Positions 16,939-25,487 of a stretch of 64,000 nt of DNA are shown here, piece by piece. The notes under the pieces are model-generated. The model searched no databases. It was not told the DNA's origin and was given only the letters and a program-made list of their open reading frames with translations. This stretch comes from Streptomyces sedi (GTDB taxonomy: Bacteria > Actinomycetota > Actinomycetes > Streptomycetales > Streptomycetaceae). The stretch is from the NCBI RefSeq assembly GCF_006335015.1, contig NZ_VDGT01000002.1:62001-126000 (forward strand). The letters run 5' to 3'. Position 1 is the first letter of the stretch. Every line of letters begins with the position of its first letter. A program made the translations under genes and the position numbers.

Positions 16939-17429
16939 GGGGAGGGACCGCCCTCGCCGAGGCCTCCTCGGGAGGGGCCGAGTCCCCTCTCCGGGGACGG
17001 CGGTCCCGGGCGACCCTTCCGGCAGGTAAAGGGCCGCCCGGGGGACCGGGGGAGGGCGACGGCGGGAAGCGGCGGTCCGATGCGTCGGGGAAGCGGCGGC
17101 GCGTCGTGGGCACCGCCCTCCGGGACCGCGTCGGCGCCGCGTTCCGTGGCCTTGCATATCTCGTTCCCGTCGGCGTCCCTGTCGAACATGGGAAGCCGTC
17201 AACCCCGCGCTTCAGCGCGCGCTCGGTGGTGCGGCGTTTGCTCCGCGAGCCGGTCGTGCGCCCCGGTGGAACGGACGGTCGGACAGCTGGGGCCCACCGG
17301 CGGGGCGAGTGGCGTGCCGCCGTGGCGCCACCCGGCGCGACTCGCGTCGGTCGGCGGACAGCGCCGACCCGCCCACCGGCCCCTCCAGGGGACGATGGGC
17401 GGGGACGCGTCGCGGGCGTGGTGCCCGCG
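16939..17429. other. Intergenic region between convergent genes, no gene supported
   Basis: This 491-base stretch lies between the SDR and the convergent mannosidase. It starts with a long dyad (GGGACCGCC at 16944-16952 with its complement at 16999-17007) that may terminate SDR transcription. It ends with a short hairpin against the mannosidase stop. A minus-strand frame beginning MFDRDADGNEICKATERG (ATG at 17189) runs into low-complexity sequence and the SDR 3' end; it may be a remnant but is not supported as a gene. Confidence 0.5.
17411..17429 (-). terminator. Hairpin directly after the mannosidase stop
   Basis: Perfect 7-bp stem CGCGGGC-GTGGT-GCCCGCG adjoining the stop codon at 17430-17432. 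Short, but well placed for termination. Confidence 0.5.
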
Positions 17430-20400
17430 TCAGCGCGCGGCGGGGGCCAACCGCAGGGTGAGGATCTCGAACGGCCGCAGCCGCAGTCGCTCCAGCTCGG
17501 GCGCCTGCTGGTCGGTCAGCGGGCGCTCCAACAGGTCGGTCACGACGGCGCCGGCCAGCGGCAGGTCGCAGCCCAGCCGGGTGGTGGCGCGCCCGCCGAG
17601 CGACTCGTAGAGCCGCACCACCAGGTCGCCGGAGCCGTCGTCGGCCAGCTTCACGGCCTCGATCACCACCGCGTCGTTGTCGACCGAGACCAGCGGAGTG
17701 ACCGCGCGGTCGCCGGGCACCCGGCGCTCAGCGAGGTTGAAGTGGTACCCCTCGCGGATGGCGTCGCCCAGCGAGGCGTTCACCACCAGCCCGTAGCGAA
17801 GCCGGTGTTCTCCCAGGTCCGCCTCCGGGTCGGGGAAGCTCGCCGCGCGCAGCAGGGTCAGCCGCGCCGTGGTGGTGGAGCCGCCGTCGGGTCGCACGTC
17901 CCTGGTGACCTCGTGGCCGTAGGAGGAGTCGTTGACCAGTGCGACACCGAAGCCCGGCTCCTCCAGGTGCAGCCAGCGATGCGCGCAGAACTCGAACTTG
18001 GCCGCCTCCCAGCTGGTGTTGCTGTGGGTGGGGCGCGGGGTGTGCCCGAAGGGGATCTCGCCGCGCGAGGTCTCGGCCCGGATGTCCATCGGGAAGGCCA
18101 CCTTCAGCAGCTTCTCCCGCTCCCGCCAGTCGACCCGGATGTCCACGTCCAGCCGACGGACGCCGGCGGGCAGGGTGAGTATCTGCTCGATCCGCGAGTC
18201 GCCCGTGGTCCGCACCACCCGCACCCCGCCCGCCGGGGTGGCGGACACCTCCTCCGCCTCGGTCAGGTCGGTGACGGCGTTGCGGTAGAAGGCGTCGATG
18301 TCCCAGGCGTCCCACTGGTTGGGGAAGTCCTGATGGAGCTGGAGCAGGTTGGCGGCCGTGCCGGGGGCGACGGTCTCGCGTTCCGCCTCCGTGTCCCAGA
18401 TCGAGGTGACCAGGCCCCGTTCGTCCACGGTGACCCGGAGCAGTCCGTTGTCCAGGAGGAAGGGGGCCCTCCCGGGCAGCGCCGGGGGCGTCTCCGGGGC
18501 TCCGGCTTCGACCGGGGCCGCGCCCAGGGCCGGTACCCCGCCGCGGGCGTGCGGGGCGGCGTTGAAGACGACGGTGCCCGAGCCGCCGCCGGCCAGGGCG
18601 CGTTGCGCCTCGTCGACCAGTCCGGTCAGTTCGGCCAGGACCTCGGAGTAGGTCTCCTCGGCCTCCTGGTGCACCCAGGCGATGGAGGAGCCCGGCAGGA
18701 TGTCGTGGAACTGGTGTGTGAGCACCGTCTTCCACAGGCGGTCGAGCCGCTCGTACGGGTATGCCGCCCCGGTGCGCAGGGTCGCCGTGGCGCACCAGAG
18801 TTCGACCTCACGCAGCAGGTGTTCGCTGCGGCGGTTGCCCTGCTTGGTGCCCAACTGGCTGGTGAGCGTGCCCCGGTGCAGCTCCAGGTACAGCTCGCCG
18901 ACCCACACGGGCGCCTGATCGCCGTACTCCTCGTGCGCCTTGGCGAAGAAGGCGGCGGGCCCCTCGATCTCGACCTTGGCGGAGCCACCGAGATCACCCA
19001 GCCGGGCGGCGCGGCCCAGCATCTCCCGGGTGGGGCCGCCACCGCCGTCGCCGTAGCCGAAGGGCACGAGCGAGCGGTTGGCCAGGCCCTTGTCGCGGAA
19101 GTTCCGCTCACTGTGGGCCACTTCGGCGCCGGAGAGCTCGGCGTTGTAGGTGTCGACGGGCGGGAAGTGGCTGAAGATGCGGGTGCCGTCGATGCCCTCC
19201 CACCAGAAGGTGTGGTGGGGGAAGTCGTTCGTGGTGTTCCAGGAGATCTTCTGGGTGACGAACCACCGCACCCCGGCCAGCTTCATCAGCTGAGGGAGGG
19301 CGGCGTTGTACCCGAAGGTGTCGGGCAGCCACATCTCCCTGGTCTCCACCCCGAACTCCTCCAGGTAGAAGCGCTTCCCGTGGACGAACTGCCGCACCAG
19401 GGACTCGCCCCCGGTGACGTTGGTGTCCGGTTCCACCCACAGGCTTCCTGTCGGGAGGAACTGCCCGGTGGCGGCCTTCTCCAGGGCGCGGGCGTAGACC
19501 TCGGGCCGGTGCTCCTTGAGCCAGGCCAGTTGCTGGGCCTGGGACATGACGAACTGGAAGTCGGGATGTTCGTCCATGAGCGCGGTGACGTTGGAGACGG
19601 TGCGGGCGACCTTGCGGACGGTCTCGCGCAGCGGCCACAGCCAGGCGGTGTCGATGTGGGCGTGGCCCACGGCCGAGATCCGGTGTGCCCGTTCGCCGGC
19701 CGGCACGGCGAGCGCGGGGGCGAGGAGCTCCCTGGCCGCCGCCGCGGTGCCCGCGATGTCGTGCAGGTCGACGGCGTCGAGTGCGCTCTCCACGGCGCGC
19801 AGCAGCTGCCAGCGTCGGGTGTCCTCCTCGGGCAGCTCGGCCAGCAGACCGCCGAGCACGTCCAGATCCTGGGTCAGTTCGAAGACGGTGCGGTCGAAGA
19901 CGGCGAGATCGGCCCTGGCCAGCCGGTAGATCGGTTCGCCGGCCTCGCCCCGCCCGGTCAGCCAGGAGGCCCGGTCGCCGGAGCGGGTGGGCAGGAACGG
20001 CACCCCACCGGGGCCGTCGTCCAGGATCAGCGGGTTCGCCGCCGCCTCCACGAAGTAGGTGAACTCCTCGCCCCCGACGGCCTCTTCGGTGACGGTCAGC
20101 CAGGCGTTGCGCGGGTTGAGCGCCTTCACGGCGGTGCCGTCGGCGCGGTAGACGAGCCCTTCGGCTGCGAAGCCCGCCTTGGTCGCGTCGAAGCCGAGGT
20201 CCAGTACTGCCTCCACGCGCCGGCCGGCCCACGCCTCGGGCACGGTGCCGCTGATCCGGAACCAGCAGGTGGACCAGGCAGGGCCCCAGCGGTGTCCGAC
20301 CGCTATCGGTCGGTACTCGGCCTCCAACCCCTGGGCGACGGGGACCGGTTCGCCGTGGACGGGCCACACCCCGACATCGAGTGGGACGCCGTGCGCGTGC

Positions 20401-20480
20401 ACGGCCGGAAGCAGGCGCTGGGTGAGCACGCGGTGCAGGCGTCGCTCGATGAGAACGGGGTCACGATGCATGGCTGTCAT
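17430..20480 (-). CDS. GH38 alpha-mannosidase
   Basis: Large glycoside hydrolase of 1016 residues, family GH38, which removes alpha-linked mannose. The family's metal site appears as GHAHIDTAWLWPLRETVRK (about residue 255). The nucleophile Asp lies in EMWLPDTFGYNAALPQLMK (about 375). The aromatic-rich WNTTNDFPHHTFWWEG segment and the middle three-helix and C-terminal beta domains follow. There is no signal peptide, so it is cytoplasmic and probably acts on imported mannosides. It lies 160 bp downstream of, and on the same strand as, a ROK-type regulator, which likely controls it. The start may be 20480 or the ATG three codons later. Confidence 0.92.
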   Translation of the reverse strand: MTAMHRDPVLIERRLHRVLTQRLLPAVHAHGVPLDVGVWPVHGEPVPVAQGLEAEYRPIAVGHRWGPAWSTCWFRISGTVPEAWAGRRVEAVLDLGFDATKAGFAAEGLVYRADGTAVKALNPRNAWLTVTEEAVGGEEFTYFVEAAANPLILDDGPGGVPFLPTRSGDRASWLTGRGEAGEPIYRLARADLAVFDRTVFELTQDLDVLGGLLAELPEEDTRRWQLLRAVESALDAVDLHDIAGTAAAARELLAPALAVPAGERAHRISAVGHAHIDTAWLWPLRETVRKVARTVSNVTALMDEHPDFQFVMSQAQQLAWLKEHRPEVYARALEKAATGQFLPTGSLWVEPDTNVTGGESLVRQFVHGKRFYLEEFGVETREMWLPDTFGYNAALPQLMKLAGVRWFVTQKISWNTTNDFPHHTFWWEGIDGTRIFSHFPPVDTYNAELSGAEVAHSERNFRDKGLANRSLVPFGYGDGGGGPTREMLGRAARLGDLGGSAKVEIEGPAAFFAKAHEEYGDQAPVWVGELYLELHRGTLTSQLGTKQGNRRSEHLLREVELWCATATLRTGAAYPYERLDRLWKTVLTHQFHDILPGSSIAWVHQEAEETYSEVLAELTGLVDEAQRALAGGGSGTVVFNAAPHARGGVPALGAAPVEAGAPETPPALPGRAPFLLDNGLLRVTVDERGLVTSIWDTEAERETVAPGTAANLLQLHQDFPNQWDAWDIDAFYRNAVTDLTEAEEVSATPAGGVRVVRTTGDSRIEQILTLPAGVRRLDVDIRVDWREREKLLKVAFPMDIRAETSRGEIPFGHTPRPTHSNTSWEAAKFEFCAHRWLHLEEPGFGVALVNDSSYGHEVTRDVRPDGGSTTTARLTLLRAASFPDPEADLGEHRLRYGLVVNASLGDAIREGYHFNLAERRVPGDRAVTPLVSVDNDAVVIEAVKLADDGSGDLVVRLYESLGGRATTRLGCDLPLAGAVVTDLLERPLTDQQAPELERLRLRPFEILTLRLAPAAR

Positions 20481-20601
20481 GAAAAGCCAATGGATGGAGT
20501 AAGTCAACGTCCTCTCGCGCCACGGCAGGGGGCGGCCGGGGAGTCGACCTCTCGCGGCTACCCGTGCGGTCCTGCTGCCAGAAGTGGCGTGATCGGGCGG
20601 G

Positions 20602-20634
20602 CTAGTGGCGCCGGACTCGCAGGGAAGGTGTCAA
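20602..20634 (-). promoter_or_regulatory. Possible mannosidase promoter
   Basis: A consensus -35 TTGACA (20634 to 20629 on the minus strand) lies between the regulator stop and the mannosidase start. The best -10 (CACTAG, 20607 to 20602) is 21 bp away, longer than ideal, so this is tentative. Confidence 0.3.
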
Positions 20635-20639
20635 GGGTT

Positions 20640-22832
20640 TTACTTGACGGGTTGCGGGAAGTGCGGGAAGTTTTCTGCCGCATGGTGGGTGCGCAGCCGT
20701 GGGGCGAAAGCGGCATGGAAGACGCTGGACGCGGCGCCGACCGCGGCGGCCGACTCGTTGAGCAGCGAGGGCGCCACCCGGACCGGACGCACGGCGCGGG
20801 CCGCCGCGAAGCGGTTGACCGCCGCGTCGATCTCCGCGAGGTAGATCCCGGCGATCTCGGGGCGCACCGCCGGCCCGCCCACGATCAACAGCGAGGTGTC
20901 CAACAGGTCGGTGACCCCCACGGCCCCGTGCGCGACCACGTCCGCGACCGAACGCAGCAGGGAGACCGCCGCCGTGTCCCCGGCGAACGCGGCGCGGCAG
21001 ACGCGTTCGTAGGCGTGCGGGTCCTCCCTGGTGACCAGCCCCGCCGCCGCGGCCCGGCGCACCACGGTCGGTATCGGCGCGCACTCCTCGACGGTCCCCG
21101 GCCCGCCTCCCTCGGCGCGGCGGCCGACGCCCAGGGCGCACAGCGCGCCGAACTCCCCGGCGTTGCCGGTGTGCCCCCGGTAGACGTCCCCGTTGAGAAA
21201 GGCGCCGCAGCCGGCACCCGTGCCGAGGTAGAGGTAGACGAAGTCCCCCGCGCGTTCCGCGGCGCCCAGCCAACGTTCGCCGATCGCCGCCGCCGTGACG
21301 TCCTTCTCCATCAGCACCGGCAGGCCCAGCCGCCTGCGCAGCTCCTCGCGCAGCGGCACGTCCTGCCACCCCTCGAAGAGCGGTGGGTTCCTGACCACCC
21401 CCGCCTCGGCGTCCAGGGGGCCCGGCACCGCGATCCCCACGCCCAACGGAGGCGCCGCGCCGGTGGCTTCGGTGGCCTCGGCCACCATCCGCCCCACCAG
21501 CCCCATCACCCACTCGGGGTCGCTCCGCTCGCGCAGCGACACCTGTCGCCGCGCGACCACCCCGCCGCAGAGGTCGACGACGACCTGGGTGATCATCTCC
21601 GGGTCCAGATGGATGCCCACCGCGTGCGAGGCGTCGGCGCGCAGCCGCAGCGGGACTCGGGGCTTGCCCCTGCCGACCGACCTGTGGGCGTCCTCCACCA
21701 GGAAGGCGCTGGTCAACAGGTTCCGGGTGATCCGCGACACCGCCTGCGGGGTGAGCCCGGTGCGCCCGGCGATCTCCACCCTGCTGAGCGCGCCGGCCTC
21801 CCTGATGGTCTCGATGACCAGCTTCTCGTTGAACGAACCGAGCGCCAGCTGGTCGAAGGCACGCGGGGCGCGCGGCGGAGGACCGGGCAAGACACCGTCG
21901 TCCGGCCGACGCCACAGCGCTCCCCCCGTCCCCTTCTCCCCCCGTGCCGCACCACCGCGCAGGGTGGCCACCAGCGAGTCCAGCACCGGGCGCGCGGCGA
22001 CCGGGGCATGGAGCAGTTCCGACGCGCAGAAGACGCCGAGCGTGGCCGGCCAGCCCATGGAGTCGGGCGCCCGATGCCAGCTCTCCCCGCCGAGGGGCGC
22101 CTCCGGCGCGAGCTCGCCCGCCGGATCCCAGAGCAACACCCGGAGCGGGCCGCCGTGGTGGGGCGCGGACCCGCACGCGCGCAGGAGCTCCGCCAGTTCG
22201 GCACGCTCCTCGGGGGTGACCGGGCGTCCGTCGGTCGGGGGCGGCGACAGTTCGGCGAGGAGCGCGGCGTTGCGCGCCATCCGTTCCGCGACCGGCGCCG
22301 GCCCCGCCTCCCGTGGCTCGGCAGGCGACTCGGCGACCACCAGCGCGGTCGCGCGCCCGCGCGACCAGAGCCCCAGGAGCAGCGGCCGTCGGCAGGTCAG
22401 CGGCGGGTCGGTGGGGAGGGTGAGCGTCGCGGGGGACTCCCCGTCCACGCCCCAGCGACGCCACACCGCGCTCAACGCGGTGTGCGAGACGCCCAGATGG
22501 TCCGCGAGCGCCCGCGCCGACCAGGCGCGGCGCGGTGCCGGAGGGCCGGCGAGCGTCGCGGCCACCACGTCGGCCTCGTCGATGCGCGGCGGTCGCCCGC
22601 TGCGCGGCCGGTGCGAGAGTCCCGGGAGCCCGCTCTCCGCGTAGCGGCGACGCCAGGAGGAGACCGTCGGACGGGAGACGCGCAGCGTCCGCGCGCTCTC
22701 CGAGACGGAGACGCCGTCAGCCGCGTCCCGCACGATCCGTGCGCGGACCTCGCGCTCCGGTCGGTCGGCGGCCCAGGCGCGCAGCGCCTCGCGGTCCGCC
22801 TCGGTGAGCGAGAGTCGCTGCTGGTCCTGCAT
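20640..22832 (-). CDS. ROK-family regulator fused to a degenerate IS630-type transposase
   Basis: A 730-residue protein, nearly twice the length of a normal ROK repressor. Residues about 1-310 resemble an IS630/Tc1-like transposase. A helix-turn-helix has VSESARTLRVSRPTVSSWRR, then GLSHRPRSGRPPRIDEADV. A second helix-turn-helix has ALADHLGVSHTALSAVWRRW, and a DDE-like fold follows. In that fold VLLWDPAGE aligns with the second catalytic Asp, but the first Asp is lost and the Glu position in GWPATLGVF is Gly. Residues about 340-730 are a full ROK regulator with its own helix-turn-helix (SRVEIAGRTGLTPQAVSRIT) and the signature LYLGTGAGCGAFLNGDVYRG. The ROK zinc-finger cysteines are absent. The frame is open throughout. 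It probably controls the downstream mannosidase. Confidence 0.82.
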   Translation of the reverse strand: MQDQQRLSLTEADREALRAWAADRPEREVRARIVRDAADGVSVSESARTLRVSRPTVSSWRRRYAESGLPGLSHRPRSGRPPRIDEADVVAATLAGPPAPRRAWSARALADHLGVSHTALSAVWRRWGVDGESPATLTLPTDPPLTCRRPLLLGLWSRGRATALVVAESPAEPREAGPAPVAERMARNAALLAELSPPPTDGRPVTPEERAELAELLRACGSAPHHGGPLRVLLWDPAGELAPEAPLGGESWHRAPDSMGWPATLGVFCASELLHAPVAARPVLDSLVATLRGGAARGEKGTGGALWRRPDDGVLPGPPPRAPRAFDQLALGSFNEKLVIETIREAGALSRVEIAGRTGLTPQAVSRITRNLLTSAFLVEDAHRSVGRGKPRVPLRLRADASHAVGIHLDPEMITQVVVDLCGGVVARRQVSLRERSDPEWVMGLVGRMVAEATEATGAAPPLGVGIAVPGPLDAEAGVVRNPPLFEGWQDVPLREELRRRLGLPVLMEKDVTAAAIGERWLGAAERAGDFVYLYLGTGAGCGAFLNGDVYRGHTGNAGEFGALCALGVGRRAEGGGPGTVEECAPIPTVVRRAAAAGLVTREDPHAYERVCRAAFAGDTAAVSLLRSVADVVAHGAVGVTDLLDTSLLIVGGPAVRPEIAGIYLAEIDAAVNRFAAARAVRPVRVAPSLLNESAAAVGAASSVFHAAFAPRLRTHHAAENFPHFPQPVK

Positions 22833-22980
22833 GGCTCCATCCAACACCTTCCCCCGGAGGCTGCAAAAGTACTAAGTGTCCACCGGGGCGAGAGAAGGAG
22901 AGTCGGGCGGGCCGCACCCCGGCGGGGCTTTCGAGCCCGCTCACAGGGGCTCGGTCGCCGAGTCACAGGCCGTGGTGCGC

Positions 22981-23031
22981 CGACCGGGGCCGTGAGGAGC
23001 GCGGAGGCCGCGACGGCCTCGGCCCCGGTCG
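22981..23031 (-). terminator. Hairpin after the sulfur transporter gene
   Basis: Perfect 12-bp arms CGACCGGGGCCG (22981-22992) and its complement (23020-23031), with further pairing inside the loop, just downstream of the YeeE/YedE stop. Confidence 0.6.
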
Positions 23032-23042
23032 ACGCGGGGTGT

Positions 23043-24344
23043 TCAGCAGACGCCGTCGCTCGGCTTGGGGTTGGCCAGGCCGAAGAACGGCCGGAGCCGC
23101 AGCCCCGCCCAGGTGCCCAGCAGCGCGGTCGCGCCCCACAGCCAGCCGCTCAGGCTGCCGGAGGCGATCCCCGCCAGATAGGCGCCGATGTTGCAGCCGC
23201 CGGCGAGCCGGGCGCCGATGCCCATCAGCACCCCGCCGAGCACGGCGGCCACCCCGGTACGCCACGGCACGCCCCGGTGCAGCGCCCAGGTGCCGCCCAG
23301 CGAGGCGGCGACGGCGGCGCCCACCATGATGCCGATGTCGGTGAGGCTGTTCTTGTCGGCGAGCACCGGGCCGGCCAGCATCTCGGCGTTGCCCTGCTGT
23401 TGCCAGAAGCTCCAGTTCTCCGGGTGTCCGCCGAGCGCGCCCACGAGCTCGCTGCCCCAGAGCGCGAACGCGCTGGTCACGCCCCACGGTCCGCCGGAGA
23501 CCAGCAGCACGGCCGCGCCCAGCACCGCCAGCACCACCGCGCCGGCCGCCAGCGGCCAGGAGCCGCGCAGCGCGCGCCGCGCCACTCCCCGGGTCGTCGG
23601 GACCGCGCCGGTGGGCGGCGGGGTGCGGCGGCGTTGGATGACGCGGGTCAGGGCGTAGATCCCGGCCAGGGCCAGCAGCGTGATGCCCCAGGAGCCGAAC
23701 CAGCCGACGTGGTCGGAGAGAACCACCGGGTCGAACGCCGGCAGGTCCTTCCACACGTCGAACTGCCAGGCGGCGAGCGTCGATCCGAGGATGAACCCGC
23801 CGAGTGTCAGCACGATCGACGTCTGTCCGCTGCCGACGGCGAAGAGGGTGCCGGAGGCGCAGGCGCCGCCCAGCTGCATCCCGATGGCGAAGACGAAGGC
23901 GCCGACCAGCAGCCCGATGCCCAACCTGCCGGCGGAGGGCGCGGGTTCCGACCCGAAGAGCCCGCTGCCGGTGCCGATGATCAGCGCGAAGAGCGTGGCG
24001 GTCGTGCCGAGCAGCAGGGTGTGGGCACGCAGCCCGGCCCCGTTGCCGACGGCTATCAGCTGGCGCCAGGCCGAGGTGAAGCCGAACCGGGAGTGGAAGA
24101 GCGTGAAGCCCAGCCCCAGGCCGAGCAGCAGGAGCACGCCGGGCTTGGCGCCGTGGCGGGCGAAGACATAGGCGTCGAGACCGGCGCCGAGCAGCAGCGC
24201 TACGGCCAGCGGCCCGCGCCGCACCGGCGGCGCCTCGGGCGCCTCGGGGGGCGGCACCCGGGTGGGCGACGACGCCAGCCAGGAGACGGCCGGCGTGGCC
24301 GGGGCCCGGGGCACGGGCGGTGGGGTCGGGGAGACGGTGGTCAT
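23043..24344 (-). CDS. YeeE/YedE-family (TsuA-like) sulfur-compound transporter
   Basis: Membrane protein of 433 residues with two tandem YeeE/YedE (DUF395) repeats, the family of thiosulfate importer TsuA. Each repeat carries the conserved Cys-containing motif: IGMQLGGACASGTLFAVGSG in the first half and ARLAGGCNIGAYLAGIASGS in the second. These cysteines are thought to relay thiosulfate through the membrane. About 11-12 hydrophobic helices are visible after a proline-rich cytoplasmic N-terminus. The ATG at 24344 has GGAGAA upstream. A possible cysteine-rich leader peptide precedes it, fitting regulation by cysteine supply. No TusA/YeeD partner or rhodanese gene is adjacent. Thiosulfate is the likeliest substrate, by family. 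Confidence 0.85.
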   Translation of the reverse strand: MTTVSPTPPPVPRAPATPAVSWLASSPTRVPPPEAPEAPPVRRGPLAVALLLGAGLDAYVFARHGAKPGVLLLLGLGLGFTLFHSRFGFTSAWRQLIAVGNGAGLRAHTLLLGTTATLFALIIGTGSGLFGSEPAPSAGRLGIGLLVGAFVFAIGMQLGGACASGTLFAVGSGQTSIVLTLGGFILGSTLAAWQFDVWKDLPAFDPVVLSDHVGWFGSWGITLLALAGIYALTRVIQRRRTPPPTGAVPTTRGVARRALRGSWPLAAGAVVLAVLGAAVLLVSGGPWGVTSAFALWGSELVGALGGHPENWSFWQQQGNAEMLAGPVLADKNSLTDIGIMVGAAVAASLGGTWALHRGVPWRTGVAAVLGGVLMGIGARLAGGCNIGAYLAGIASGSLSGWLWGATALLGTWAGLRLRPFFGLANPKPSDGVC

Positions 24345-24476
24345 GGGTGTTCTCCAACGGGGACGAACGCGCCCCGGGGTGGGCGGGCCGTGCGGGGTCG
24401 TGCGGGAGGGGAGCGGTCACGCGGCGCGGCACAGCGGTGTGCCGGCGGGGGCGTGTGGAGGGGCGGCAGAACTCGG

Positions 24477-24560
24477 TCAGCGGCGACAGAGGCCGTCATC
24501 GACACAGCAGGCCGACCCCGCGAAGAGCGCGAGGCAGAGAAGGCGACCTGGTGTGAACAC
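24477..24560 (-). CDS. Putative cysteine-rich leader peptide upstream of the sulfur transporter
   Basis: A 27-codon frame (GTG at 24560, TGA at 24477-24479) ends 132 bases before the YeeE/YedE start. The peptide starts MFTPGRLLCLALF and ends GSACCVDDGLCRR. It therefore has four Cys in 27 residues, including an adjacent pair near the end. Cys is otherwise rare here, and cysteine-attenuation leaders before sulfur genes are described in actinobacteria. The ribosome site is weak, and another frame (ATG at 24567) overlaps it, so the assignment is inference from composition and position. Confidence 0.5.
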   Translation of the reverse strand: MFTPGRLLCLALFAGSACCVDDGLCRR

Positions 24561-24694
24561 GCCGCCATCCTAAATGTCCCTCCTGCCCGGCGGTACCCCC
24601 GGGCCGCCAGGGCTTTCCCGGACCCCGCCCGCGGGCCCCCTCGCGGGAGCCCGGCCGTGGGAGGCTGGGGGGAGGAGAGCACCGGGAGGCGGGA

Positions 24695-25111
24695 ATGACC
24701 GAACGGAAGCCGCCGGGGACGACCTTCGAGTCCTGGGTGGACAAGCAGATTCGGGAGGCCGAGGAGCGCGGCGAGTTCCGCGATCTTCCCGGCGCGGGCA
24801 AGCCGCTGCCGCACACGTCCGAGCCCTATGACGAGCTGTGGTGGGTGCGCGAGAAGATGGCCAGGGAGGACCTGTCCGTCGTGCCGCCCAGTCTGCTGCT
24901 GCGCAAGGAGGCCGAGGACGCCCGCGCCGCCGCGCTGGCCGCGCCGACCGAGAAGGCGGCGCGCCGGATCCTCGCCCAGGCCAACGAGCGGATCAGACGC
25001 GGGCTGCGTGACTCCCCGGAGGGGCCGCCGGTCAACGTGGCGCCGTTCGACGAGGAGGCCGTCATCGCCGAGTGGCGGGCCGGCGTCGCGGCCCGGCTGC
25101 GCGGTTCCTGA
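24695..25111 (+). CDS. DUF1992 (DnaJ-homologue-subfamily-C-28-type) protein
   Basis: Small soluble protein of 138 residues with a complete DUF1992 domain. ESWVDKQIREAEERGEFRDL is followed by PGAGKPLPHTSEPYDELWWV, the Gly-Lys-Pro-Leu signature of the family. A charged helical segment (KMAREDLSVVPPSLLLRKEA) and the ending VIAEWRAGVAARLRGS follow. The family occurs across bacteria and as part of the eukaryotic DNAJC28 protein; its biochemical role is not established. A GGGAGG ribosome site precedes the ATG. The stop codon sits in a 19-bp tandem repeat. Confidence 0.88.
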   Translation: MTERKPPGTTFESWVDKQIREAEERGEFRDLPGAGKPLPHTSEPYDELWWVREKMAREDLSVVPPSLLLRKEAEDARAAALAAPTEKAARRILAQANERIRRGLRDSPEGPPVNVAPFDEEAVIAEWRAGVAARLRGS

Positions 25112-25275
25112 CCGACCGCGGGGCTCCTGACCAACTGCGGGGCTCTTGACCGACCGCGAGGCTCCTGACCGGCGGCCGGGTCGACGCGGTTTCCGAGGGG
25201 TCGCGCACGGGGGCGACGCGGTTCCCGAGCGGTCGCGCACGGCGCGAGACGGTGTCCGAGCGGCTGCCCGCCCCG
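25103..25275. repeat. Two tandem-repeat arrays after the DUF1992 gene (19-bp x 4, about 32-bp x 3)
   Basis: Array 1 has CCTGA/CTTGA at 25107, 25126, 25145 and 25164, an exact 19-bp period; the first copy contains the DUF1992 stop. Array 2 has a unit starting GACGCGGT at 25183 and 25215, and a weaker third copy near 25246 (GAGACGGT); each carries a CCGAG-GGTCGCGCAC-like core. The two arrays are unrelated to each other. Confidence 0.8.
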
Positions 25276-25415
25276 TTCCCCCGAGGCGTCCGCGCGTGCG
25301 CGCGCACAGGTCGGGGCTCGTGAGACGGGCGCCGGGCCGGATGCCTCCCGAGCACCCGGCCCCGGGCCCCCGGCCGCCCTCCCGCGGCCCGGCAGGGCGG
25401 AGCGGTGCGCGCACG

Positions 25416-25452
25416 ACGAGGGCCGTACTCCGAACGCGGGTACGGCCCTCGT
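25416..25452 (-). terminator. Hairpin after the wall-anchored protein gene
   Basis: Perfect 12-bp arms ACGAGGGCCGTA (25416-25427) and TACGGCCCTCGT (25441-25452), 35 bases past the stop of the minus-strand gene at 25488. Confidence 0.75.
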
Positions 25453-25487
25453 GAAGGTCGCGTGAGGCGCGAGCGCCTCCGCGCGTG

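Noticed and set aside
16827..17189. Minus-strand frame starting MFDRDADGNEICKATERG
   Set aside because: The first 35 residues look protein-like, but the rest is low-complexity and overlaps the SDR gene; an in-frame stop lies just upstream. At most a remnant.
20640..22832. Considered as two genes (transposase remnant and ROK regulator) joined by error
   Set aside because: The frame is continuous with normal codon bias throughout, and there is no start or ribosome site at the junction, so a true fusion is the simpler reading.
16935..24698. A 2587-codon open frame on the plus strand
   Set aside because: Antisense to the mannosidase, ROK fusion and sulfur transporter. Its composition is repetitive Gly/Ala/Val/Arg and it has no motifs.
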